A DNA stretch of 5,986 bases from Rickettsiales bacterium (GTDB lineage: Bacteria; Pseudomonadota; Alphaproteobacteria; Methylaequorales; Methylaequoraceae), in the NCBI GenBank assembly GCA_002715305.1, contig PAYV01000004.1, positions 1-5,986 of the forward strand, written 5' to 3'. The notes below the pieces were generated by a model. It was not told the origin of the DNA, did no database searches, and saw only the letters and a program-made list of their open reading frames with translations. The position numbers and the translations under genes are program-made. Below are positions 1 through 5,986 of this stretch, one piece after another; position 1 is the first letter of the stretch; each line of letters opens with the position of its first letter.

Positions 1-338
1 TTTTAGTAATAATTTTTCTTTTAATCTTATCGCTTGTTAGATTTTTTCCAGCAGTTATAGGAGCAATTCCTGGTGTTTTATTAGTTTTTTACAGATGGCA
101 ATTTTTGATTTCACTTTTGTCAAAGTTATTTTTTAAAAAAAATAAAAATTTCTTTTCAAAGGAAAAGACTATGACAGAAAAAGAGGCTTTAGAAATTTTA
201 GGACTTCAACAAGGGGCATCAAAAAAAGAAATTATTGAAAGTTATAATAAACTAATAAAAAAGAATCATCCTGATTTAGGGGGGTCAGATTGGATAACCA
301 AACGTCTTAATCAAGCTAGAGATACTCTTTTAGGTTGA
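1..338 (+). CDS. Membrane-anchored J-domain protein (Pam18/Tim14-like), 5' end outside window
   Basis: The reading frame is open from the left edge (first full codon at base 3) to TGA at 336-338, giving 111 visible residues; the true start lies upstream. The first ~40 residues are strongly hydrophobic (two membrane stretches split by R-F-F-P), followed by a basic linker rich in Lys and Phe. The C-terminal ~55 residues form a compact J domain: EALEILGL at the start, then the invariant HPD tripeptide (bases 267-275) in the context NHPDLGGSD, and an ending LNQARDTLL. J domains stimulate the ATPase of DnaK/Hsp70. There is no G/F region or zinc finger, so this is not DnaJ itself. A membrane anchor followed by a C-terminal J domain with HPD-x-GGS matches the mitochondrial Pam18/Tim14 layout and its alphaproteobacterial relatives. 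A TTG at 105 is an internal codon, not a convincing start, because it would discard the membrane segment. Partner and substrate are unknown. Confidence 0.85.
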   Translation, partial: LVIIFLLILSLVRFFPAVIGAIPGVLLVFYRWQFLISLLSKLFFKKNKNFFSKEKTMTEKEALEILGLQQGASKKEIIESYNKLIKKNHPDLGGSDWITKRLNQARDTLLG

Positions 339-343
339 GATTT

Positions 344-349
344 TATAAT
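344..349 (+). promoter_or_regulatory. Possible -10 box upstream of galU
   Basis: TATAAT, an exact match to the -10 consensus, lies in the 36-nt gap between the J-domain gene and galU, 25 nt before the galU ATG. No good -35 hexamer sits 16-18 nt upstream (the sequence there is GATACT-like). In DNA this AT-rich such a hexamer can occur by chance. It is the only candidate promoter for the sugar-nucleotide cluster inside the window; read-through from the J-domain gene is the alternative. Confidence 0.25.
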
Positions 350-374
350 AATTTAATTAACCTGTTTACTAAAT

Positions 375-1237
375 ATGAATAAGATAAGAAAAGCAATATT
401 TCCTGTGGCAGGTCTCGGAACAAGATTTTTGCCAGCAACCAAATCCATTCCAAAAGAAATGTTAACAATTCTTGATAGACCTATAATTGAATGGGCAGTA
501 ATTGAGGCTTATAAAGCTGGTATTGAAGAAATGATTTTTGTAATTTCATCAAATAAAAAAAATATATTAAAGCATTTTCAAAGATCAGAAATTTTAGAAT
601 CAACATTAAATACAAAAAAAAAAGAGATATGATTCCACTCATTTCATCTCAGTCAAAATTAGGTAAAGTCTCATATGTTTTACAAAATGAACCAAAAGGA
701 CTAGGTCATGCTGTCTGGTTAGCAAGAAAATATTTTAGAAAAAATGAAATGTTTGCAGTGGTGTTACCAGATGATATAATTTTATCAAAAATACCTGTTA
801 TTTTTCAACTAATAAAGATCTATAATAAAACAAAAGGTTCAGTTGTTGGATTAGAAACAGTACCAAAAAAAGATGTTTCTAAATATGGTATTGTTGAAAA
901 GTTAAAAGATTTCAATAATTATTGCTCAATTAATAATATTGTTGAAAAACCAAAAATTAATGATGCTCCATCAAATTTATCAGTTACTGGGAGATATATT
1001 TTGGATTCTAAAATTTTTGATTACCTTTCGTTTCAAAAAAAAGGTTTTGGAGGAGAAATTCAACTTACCGATGCATTAAATACTTTAAAAACTCCAAATG
1101 GTTTGTATGGTTTGAAATTCGACGGTAACAGATTTGATTGCGGTGGAAAGTTAGGTTTTGTAAAGGCAAATATTTTTTTTGGATTAAATGATAAAGAAAT
1201 TAAAAATGATTTAAAAAAGGTAATTAAAAGTATATGA
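375..1237 (+). CDS. galU: UTP-glucose-1-phosphate uridylyltransferase, split by a frameshift at an A10 run
   Basis: GalU makes UDP-glucose from UTP and glucose-1-phosphate in the cytoplasm. The first frame (375-632, 85 aa) holds the nucleotide-binding start, with GLGTRFLPATK at residues 13-23 and PKEM following. It then stops at TGA 630-632. The rest continues in the -1 frame (629-1237, 202 aa) with GLGHAV, VLPDD, VEKPK, APSNLSVTGRY, GEIQLTDA and DCGGKLGF (bases 1136-1159), all GalU family motifs. The frame changes in the A10 run at 614-623; reading through with a -1 shift yields about 287 aa, the usual GalU length, with the spacing from the HF before the break to GLGHA close to that of E. 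coli GalU. No conserved block is lost. The start ATG at 375 has no clear Shine-Dalgarno site. The 3' end overlaps the next gene by 4 nt (ATGA). Identity is secure; whether a full protein is made is not. Confidence 0.85.
614..623 (+). other. A10 homopolymer at the galU frame break
   Basis: Ten consecutive A's between ACA-type coding sequence and GAGATATGA. In the upstream galU frame the codons read ACA AAA AAA AAA GAG ATA TGA; in the downstream frame AAA AAA AAA AGA GAT ATG. One more A (eleven) or two fewer (eight) would fuse the frames. The tract includes the heptamer A-AAA-AAA in the upstream phase, a form on which both ribosomes (-1) and RNA polymerase can slip. The direct observation is the run and the frame change; the mechanism is open. 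Confidence 0.85.
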
Positions 1238-2550
1238 AGATTACAATAGTAGGTACTGGATATGTAGGTTTGGTTTCAGGAACATGTTTTGCTGAGTTTG
1301 GAGTTCAAGTTACATGTATTGATAAAGATGCAAAGAAAATTAGAGACCTTAAAAAAGGTATAATACCAATTTATGAACCAGGTTTAAAAGATCTTGTAAG
1401 AAAGAATATTAAAGAGAAAAGATTATTCTTTGAAACCGAACTAAAGAAGAATGTAAACGATGCTTCAGCAATTTTTATTGCAGTAGGTACCCCTTCAAGA
1501 AAAAGTGACGGACATGCCGACTTAAAATATGTTTTTGCAGTTGCCGAAGAGATTGCTCGATATTTAAAAAATTATTCTGTAATTGTTAATAAATCAACTG
1601 TCCCAATTGGAACAGGTAGAAAAGTTTTTGATATTATTAAAAGGAAAAATCCACAAATTGAATTTGATGTTGCTTCAAATCCTGAATTTTTAAGAGAGGG
1701 TTCCGCTATAAATGATTTTATGAGACCTGACAGAGTTGTAATTGGTTGTAATAGTGATAAAGCTAAGGATATTTTGAAAGAACTTTATAGACCACTTTAC
1801 CTTTTGGAAACCCCAATTTTATTTACAAAAACAGAAACAGCAGAATTAATTAAATATGCTGCAAATTCTTTCCTTGCAACAAAAATTACATTTATAAATG
1901 AAATTTCTGATCTTTGTGAAAAAGTAGATGCGAATGTAAATGATGTTTCAATAGGAATTGGTTTAGATGGGCGAATTGGGAAAAAATTTCTCCACCCGGG
2001 TCCTGGCTATGGTGGTTCATGCTTCCCTAAAGACACTTTGGCACTTGTAAGAACTGCTCAGGATTATAAATCTCCTCTTAATTTAGTCGAACATGTTGTA
2101 AAAAGTAATAATAAACGAAAAAAAGAAATTTTTAAAAAAATTTTAAACGCCCTGAAAAAGATAAAGAAACCTTATTGTATTACACTTCTTGGTTTAACAT
2201 TTAAACCTAATACCGATGATATGAGAGATAGCCCGAGTCTAGATATTATACCAGCTTTATTAAGAAATAATTGTAAGGTTAAAGTTTTTGACCCAGAAGG
2301 TATGGAAGAAGCTAAAAAAAGTCTAGGTAAACTTTCTAAAAAAATAGAATGGTCTAAGGATTCTTATTCAGCTTGTTCTGGTTCAGATGCAGTTGTCATT
2401 CTTACAGAGTGGAATCAATTTAGAGCATTAGATCTTAAAAAAATTAAAAAAACTCTTAGAAACCCAATCCTTATTGATTTTCGAAATATTTATAAACCTG
2501 ATGAGATGTTAAAAATTGGTCTCCAATATCATTCGTTGGGTAGGCCCTAA
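1234..2550 (+). CDS. ugd: UDP-glucose 6-dehydrogenase
   Basis: Oxidises UDP-glucose to UDP-glucuronate with two NAD+, using the product of GalU just upstream. The 438-aa protein is full length for the family. The N-terminal Rossmann domain opens with GTGYVG at residues 7-12 and a basic-acidic CIDKD turn. KSTVPIGTG begins at K120, and NPEFLREG carries the conserved Glu151 of the catalytic centre. The central helical region has ELIKYAANSF with Lys207. The catalytic cysteine is Cys263 in GPGYGGSCFPKD. The C-terminal UDP-binding domain has LGLTFKPNTDDMRDSPS. All catalytic residues are present. The ATG at 1234 overlaps the galU stop as ATGA, typical of translational coupling; an AAGG at 1217-1220 is rather distant for a Shine-Dalgarno site. 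A GDP-mannose dehydrogenase is a related family, but the FLREG and GPGYGGSCFPKD context and the galU neighbour favour UDP-glucose. Confidence 0.95.
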   Translation: MKITIVGTGYVGLVSGTCFAEFGVQVTCIDKDAKKIRDLKKGIIPIYEPGLKDLVRKNIKEKRLFFETELKKNVNDASAIFIAVGTPSRKSDGHADLKYVFAVAEEIARYLKNYSVIVNKSTVPIGTGRKVFDIIKRKNPQIEFDVASNPEFLREGSAINDFMRPDRVVIGCNSDKAKDILKELYRPLYLLETPILFTKTETAELIKYAANSFLATKITFINEISDLCEKVDANVNDVSIGIGLDGRIGKKFLHPGPGYGGSCFPKDTLALVRTAQDYKSPLNLVEHVVKSNNKRKKEIFKKILNALKKIKKPYCITLLGLTFKPNTDDMRDSPSLDIIPALLRNNCKVKVFDPEGMEEAKKSLGKLSKKIEWSKDSYSACSGSDAVVILTEWNQFRALDLKKIKKTLRNPILIDFRNIYKPDEMLKIGLQYHSLGRP

Positions 2551-2552
2551 AA

Positions 2553-3926
2553 ATGATAAATCATTCTTTTGATGATACAATAATTAGAGCCTATGATGTA
2601 AGGGGTGTTTATAATCAGACACTTAATGATAAAGATGCCCAAATTATTGGAAATTTATTTGGTTTAACTGTGGGCAAACAAAAAACAGTTAATGTTGGAT
2701 ATGATGGGAGAATTTCTTCATTAAATTTGAAAAATAGCTTAATTAATGGCCTTTTAGAGTCTGGAGTAAATGTAAATGAAGTAGGTCTTGGTCCAACCCC
2801 ATTAATGTATTTTTCTTGTTTTCAAACAAATTCTGATGGTGGAATCATGGTAACAGGATCACATAACCCAAAAAATCATAATGGATTCAAATTTGTTTTA
2901 AACAACTTACCTTTCTATGGTGACCAGTTAAAAGAAATGTGTTTAAAAGGAAAAAGTTTTTCTCTTCCTGACGAGAAAGGTACAAAAAAAACTATTAATT
3001 TGTGTGATGAATATATTAAAAGATTAATTAAGGATCTAGATCAAAAAAAAAATATAGATATTGTTTGGGATGCTGGAAATGGATCTGCTGGTAACGTAAT
3101 GAAACAAATATCACAAAAAATTCAAGGAAAATCTATTTTGCTTTTTGATAAAATTGATGGAAATTTTCCTAACCACCATCCAGACCCTTCTGAACCTGAA
3201 AACCTTCGAGATTGTATTAATAAATTGAAAAAAAATAAATTTGATATTGGCATAGCTTTTGATGGAGATGGAGACAGAATTGGGATAATCGATGATAAGG
3301 GAAGAATTTTATCTGGAGATAAAATTTTATTGATATTTGCATATGATTTACTGAAAGAACAAAAAGTTTCTGTGATAGGTGACGTTAAATGTAGTCAAGT
3401 TTTATTTGATGAAGTCAAAAGAATGGGAGGTAATCCAATTATGTCCAAAACAGGACATAGCCATATTAAAATTAATATGAAAAAGTTTTCTGCTAAACTT
3501 GCTGGTGAAATGAGCGGACATATTTTTTTTGCCGATAAATATTATGGTTTCGATGATGCACTTTATGCAGCAATAAGAATTATAGATATCCTCAGTAATA
3601 AAGATGAAAGCTTATCTCAAATAGTTGATAGAATTCCTAAAGTTTTTAATACCCCAGAAATAAGAATTGACTGTGACGATAAGGAAAAATTTGTAATTGT
3701 AGATAAGATTTCATCAAATCTAAAAAAATCTGTTCATTCTTTTACTAAAGTTGATGGTGTAAGAGTGAAAAATAGTGATGGTTGGTGGCTTTTAAGAGCC
3801 TCAAATACTCAACCAGTTTTGGTTCTAAGATGCGAATCACTAACTAAAGATGGTTTGGCAAAGCAAATTTCTTTTGCAAAAAAAGAATTAGGGAAAGTCG
3901 ATAAGTCACTTTGTGAAAAATTTTGA
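2553..3926 (+). CDS. Phosphomannomutase/phosphoglucomutase
   Basis: Alpha-D-phosphohexomutase of 457 aa, interconverting hexose 6- and 1-phosphates via a phosphoserine. Four family signatures appear in order: the phosphoserine loop TGSHNPKNHNG with Ser103; the Mg2+ loop DGDGDR at 237-242; the sugar-specificity loop GEMSGH at 318-323; and the phosphate-binding loop RASNTQP at 415-421. GEMSGH and the overall length fit the bifunctional PMM/PGM type (AlgC/ManB-like) rather than phosphoglucosamine mutase GlmM. Next to galU and ugd it may supply glucose-1-phosphate for UDP-glucose, although a mannose-1-phosphate role is equally compatible; the sequence does not settle substrate preference. It starts 2 nt after the ugd stop; TAGG at 2541-2544 is a weak Shine-Dalgarno site at good spacing. 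The gene contains its own A10 run (3043-3052) that keeps the frame. Confidence 0.92.
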   Translation: MINHSFDDTIIRAYDVRGVYNQTLNDKDAQIIGNLFGLTVGKQKTVNVGYDGRISSLNLKNSLINGLLESGVNVNEVGLGPTPLMYFSCFQTNSDGGIMVTGSHNPKNHNGFKFVLNNLPFYGDQLKEMCLKGKSFSLPDEKGTKKTINLCDEYIKRLIKDLDQKKNIDIVWDAGNGSAGNVMKQISQKIQGKSILLFDKIDGNFPNHHPDPSEPENLRDCINKLKKNKFDIGIAFDGDGDRIGIIDDKGRILSGDKILLIFAYDLLKEQKVSVIGDVKCSQVLFDEVKRMGGNPIMSKTGHSHIKINMKKFSAKLAGEMSGHIFFADKYYGFDDALYAAIRIIDILSNKDESLSQIVDRIPKVFNTPEIRIDCDDKEKFVIVDKISSNLKKSVHSFTKVDGVRVKNSDGWWLLRASNTQPVLVLRCESLTKDGLAKQISFAKKELGKVDKSLCEKF

Positions 3927-3954
3927 CTTGAAAAATATGATCATATTTTTTAAT
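3923..3954 (+). promoter_or_regulatory. clpS: Possible clpSA promoter overlapping a palindrome
   Basis: Two overlapping -35-like hexamers, TTGACT (3923-3928) and TTGAAA (3928-3933), sit at the end of the mutase gene. A TTTAAT -10-like hexamer is at 3949-3954. Spacing is 20 nt or 15 nt, neither ideal. The string CTTGAAA (from 3927) also resembles the -35 part of heat-shock sigma-32 promoters, but no matching C-rich -10 follows. A start near 3961 would leave a leader of about 14 nt containing the clpS ribosome site. Weak evidence only. Confidence 0.25.
3931..3950. repeat. Perfect 20-bp AT-rich palindrome before clpS
   Basis: AAAAATATGATCATATTTTT is identical to its own reverse complement over all 20 bases. 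As RNA it could form an 8-bp stem with a GATC loop, followed by T-rich sequence, so it may be a weak or bidirectional terminator for the sugar cluster. As DNA it could be an operator, since it overlaps the candidate -35 region of clpS. The stem has no GC pair, which weakens the terminator reading. Confidence 0.6.
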
Positions 3955-3963
3955 TTTATATAT

Positions 3964-3968
3964 AGGTG
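3964..3968 (+). promoter_or_regulatory. clpS: clpS ribosome binding site deciding the start
   Basis: AGGTG lies 6 nt before ATG 3975. An in-frame GTG at 3966 overlaps this site, so GTG cannot be the start that uses it; this argues for ATG 3975 as the true start. Confidence 0.6.
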
Positions 3969-3974
3969 TTAATA

Positions 3975-4289
3975 ATGAGTAGTAGTCTTAATAATTCAAA
4001 TACAACGGTAGAAACTAAAACTAAAACAAAGTTACAAAAACCAAAGTTATATAAGGTAATTTTACTTAATGACGATTACACTCCAATGGAATATGTTGTA
4101 AAATTGCTTAAAGCAGTTTTTAAAAAATCAGAGTCTGAGGCAGTAAGTATAATGCTGATGGTGCATGAAAAAGGATCGGGCGTATGTGGGGTTTTTACAA
4201 AAGAAATTGCAGAGACAAAAGTTAAAACCGTAATAAATATGGCAAAAAAAGACCAACATCCTTTAAAATGTATTATGGAGGAAGAATAA
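3975..4289 (+). CDS. clpS: ClpS, N-degron adaptor of ClpAP
   Basis: ClpS binds proteins with destabilising N-terminal residues (Leu, Phe, Tyr, Trp) and hands them to ClpA for degradation by ClpP. With ATG 3975 as start the product is 104 aa, close to the 106 aa of E. coli ClpS. A flexible Thr/Lys-rich N-terminal tail (about residues 1-24) precedes the core. N32, D33 and D34 in [12 protein letters not shown], the gatekeeper Met38 and His64 in MVHEKG correspond, shifted by two, to E. coli N34/D35/D36, M40 and H66, so the N-degron pocket looks intact. The conserved [12 protein letters not shown] and QHPLKC blocks form the ClpA-contacting face and C-terminus. The stop TAA shares its last base with the clpA ATG (TAATG), and the clpA ribosome site lies inside this gene. 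An alternative GTG at 3966 would add three residues. Confidence 0.96.
   Translation: MSSSLNNSNTTVETKTKTKLQKPKLYKVILLNDDYTPMEYVVKLLKAVFKKSESEAVSIMLMVHEKGSGVCGVFTKEIAETKVKTVINMAKKDQHPLKCIMEEE
4277..4282 (+). promoter_or_regulatory. clpA: Strong clpA Shine-Dalgarno site inside clpS
   Basis: GGAGGA, 6 nt before the clpA ATG at 4289, is the strongest ribosome binding site in the window; most other starts here have weak or none. It lies in the last codons of clpS and so fixes the clpA start and supports coupled translation. Confidence 0.75.
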
Positions 4290-5986
4290 TGATATCAGAT
4301 GAATTAGAAAAAACACTTCATAGAGCACAGAACTTTGCTCATTCGTTAAACCATCAATATATGACATTAGAGCATTTATTATGTTCCATAATTGATGATT
4401 TAGATGCAAAAAAAGTTTTTAATGCTTGTGATGTAGATTTGTTAAAATTAAAAAATGATGTCGAAGCATTTGTGAAGAATAATTTAAAAGATCTTATTTC
4501 AGAAAAAAAAAGCGACGCTAGGCCTACACTTGGTTTTCAAAGAGTTATTCAAAGAGCCGTTATCCATGTCCAATCATCTGGAAAAGAAGAAGCAAATGGT
4601 GCAAATGTTTTAGTTGCTATATTTAGTGAAAGAGAATCTCATGCAGTTTATTTTCTTCAGCAACAAAACCTTAATAGATTAGACGTAGTTAACTATATTT
4701 CTCATGGAGTTGAAAAAAGTTCTGCAGAAAATGATTTTCAAAATACTGATGATGATAATCAGCGAGAAAAAAAATCGGAGAATTCAGAAAATTTTTTAGA
4801 GCAATTTTGTACAAATCTTAATCAAAAAGTGAAAGATTCATCAATTGATCCAATCATTGGTAGAGAAAAGGAAATTTCTAGAATAATTCATATATTGTCG
4901 AGAAGAAAGAAGAACAATCCAATTTTTGTAGGTGATCCTGGTGTAGGAAGAACTGCATTGGCTGAAGGTCTAGCTTATAAGATTGTTAATAAGCAAGTAC
5001 CTAATTGTCTTCAAAATTCAATTATATATTCTTTAGATTTAGGTGGAGTTCTTGCAGGAACAAGATTTAGAGGAGATTTTGAAGAAAGATTAAAAAAATT
5101 GATTAATATTTTTGAAAAAAAGGATGATTATATTCTATTTGTAGATGAGATTCATACTTTAATTGGTGCAGGCGGGACTAATTCTGGATCTATAGATGCT
5201 TCTAATATTTTAAAACCGGCTCTATCAAGAGGTGATTTAAAGTGTATCGGTTCTACGACGTATAGTGAATATAGGAATTATTTCGAAAAAGATCGGGCTT
5301 TGTGTAGGAGGTTTCAAAAAATTGATGTAGACGAGCCATCAGATGAAGATTCAATCAAGATTCTTGATGGAATTAAAAAATATTACGAAGATTTTCATAA
5401 TGTTAGGTATGACTCGGATTGTTCTTCAGAAGCAGTAAAATTATCAAAAAAGTTTTTAATCAACAACAAACTTCCTGATAAAGCAATTGACATTTTAGAT
5501 GAAACCGCTGCATCAGTAAAAATAAATGAAAAAAGAAAATCAAAAATAATAAGTAAAGATGACATAGGGATAACGTTGTCGAAAATAGCAAATATTCCAC
5601 AAAATACTATAAAGTCAAATGAGAAATTTAAAGTGAGAACTCTTGATAGGGATTTAAAAACTCTTATTTTTGGACAGGATAATGCGGTAAAAAAAGTTTC
5701 TTCAGCTATAAAAATGGCTAAGGCAGGTTTAAAAAATGAAGAAAAGCCAATCGGATCATTTTTATTTACTGGACCTACCGGTGTGGGAAAAACTGAATTA
5801 GCAAGACAGTTAGCTAATATTATGAAAATTAATTTTGTTAGGTTTGACATGTCAGAATACATGGAAAAACATAGTGTATCGAAATTAATCGGTGCACCGC
5901 CAGGCTATGTTGGTTTTGATCAAGGTGGGCTTCTTACTGATTCTGTAGACAAGCAACCATATTCTTTAGTTCTTCTAGATGAAATA
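4289..5986 (+). CDS. clpA: ClpA, AAA+ unfoldase of ClpAP, 3' end outside window
   Basis: The frame is open from ATG 4289 to the right edge, giving 566 residues of an expected ~750. ClpA unfolds substrates and feeds them to ClpP. The N domain (about 1-145) has the paired Clp repeats, including MTLEHLL and [12 protein letters not shown]; an Asp/Glu/Lys-rich linker (about 150-175) follows. D1 has a Walker A-like GDPGVGRT at 215-222, pore loop RFRG at 259-262, Walker B VDEIH with Glu287, and paired arginines 340-341 in CRRF. D2 has Walker A GPTGVGKT with Lys501, pore loop GYVG with Tyr540, and Walker B LLDEI with Glu565, where the window ends. Numbering tracks E. coli ClpA within one residue. Oddity: residue 221 is Arg (AGA, 4949-4951) where the family has the Walker A Lys. 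The ClpP-docking loop is beyond the edge. ClpS partnership and the N domain distinguish it from ClpB, which has a long middle coiled coil that is absent here. Confidence 0.95.
   Translation, partial: MISDELEKTLHRAQNFAHSLNHQYMTLEHLLCSIIDDLDAKKVFNACDVDLLKLKNDVEAFVKNNLKDLISEKKSDARPTLGFQRVIQRAVIHVQSSGKEEANGANVLVAIFSERESHAVYFLQQQNLNRLDVVNYISHGVEKSSAENDFQNTDDDNQREKKSENSENFLEQFCTNLNQKVKDSSIDPIIGREKEISRIIHILSRRKKNNPIFVGDPGVGRTALAEGLAYKIVNKQVPNCLQNSIIYSLDLGGVLAGTRFRGDFEERLKKLINIFEKKDDYILFVDEIHTLIGAGGTNSGSIDASNILKPALSRGDLKCIGSTTYSEYRNYFEKDRALCRRFQKIDVDEPSDEDSIKILDGIKKYYEDFHNVRYDSDCSSEAVKLSKKFLINNKLPDKAIDILDETAASVKINEKRKSKIISKDDIGITLSKIANIPQNTIKSNEKFKVRTLDRDLKTLIFGQDNAVKKVSSAIKMAKAGLKNEEKPIGSFLFTGPTGVGKTELARQLANIMKINFVRFDMSEYMEKHSVSKLIGAPPGYVGFDQGGLLTDSVDKQPYSLVLLDEI

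Noticed and set aside
105..107. TTG at 105 as start of a 77-aa J-domain protein
   Set aside because: The frame stays open to the left edge and encodes a hydrophobic membrane segment upstream, so TTG is better read as an internal Leu codon.
354..361. TTAATTAA palindrome between the J-domain gene and galU
   Set aside because: Eight-base AT palindromes are expected by chance at this base composition; no stem-loop or T-run supports a terminator.
3957..3962. TATATA as a -10 box for clpS
   Set aside because: Transcription would begin only a few bases before the ATG, downstream of the ribosome binding site.
3966..3974. GTG at 3966 as the clpS start
   Set aside because: The GTG overlaps the AGGTG ribosome site. 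ATG 3975 has the right spacing and gives a length and residue numbering matching ClpS.
5395..5862. 155-aa open frame on the minus strand
   Set aside because: It lies entirely inside clpA, antisense to its conserved D1-D2 region, and its hydrophobic translation is what AT-rich antisense frames produce. No sign of an independent gene.

Overview
This is an AT-rich window (roughly 30% G+C by eye) of tightly packed genes, all on the + strand, using the standard code (TGA acts as stop, TGG encodes Trp). The gene set, the AT bias, the very short intergenic gaps and the membrane-anchored C-terminal J-domain protein suggest a streamlined alphaproteobacterium, possibly a SAR11/Pelagibacter-like marine lineage. 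That placement is an inference from gene style, not from a phylogenetic marker.

Layout. (1) Bases 1-338: 3' part of a membrane-anchored J-domain protein, cut by the window edge. (2) Bases 375-3926: a sugar-nucleotide cluster of galU (UTP-glucose-1-phosphate uridylyltransferase), ugd/udg (UDP-glucose 6-dehydrogenase) and a phosphomannomutase/phosphoglucomutase gene, with 4-nt overlap and 2-nt gap between neighbours. Together these could convert hexose-6-phosphate to glucose-1-phosphate (or mannose-1-phosphate), then to UDP-glucose and UDP-glucuronate for surface polysaccharide. (3) Bases 3927-3974: a short gap with a perfect 20-bp AT-rich palindrome. (4) Bases 3975-5986: clpS and clpA, overlapping by one base, encoding the N-degron adaptor and the AAA+ unfoldase of ClpAP. 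clpA runs off the right edge just after the D2 Walker B motif.

The window holds no mobile element, CRISPR array, RNA gene or unknown large ORF that I can see, and I find no convincing new system. Two things deserve a second look. galU is split by a -1 frame break exactly at a run of ten A's; the two halves together make a normal-length GalU, so this is a sequencing error, a young pseudogene, or a gene rescued by slippage. The D1 Walker A motif of ClpA carries Arg (residue 221) where the family has its nucleotide-binding Lys, while D2 is canonical.
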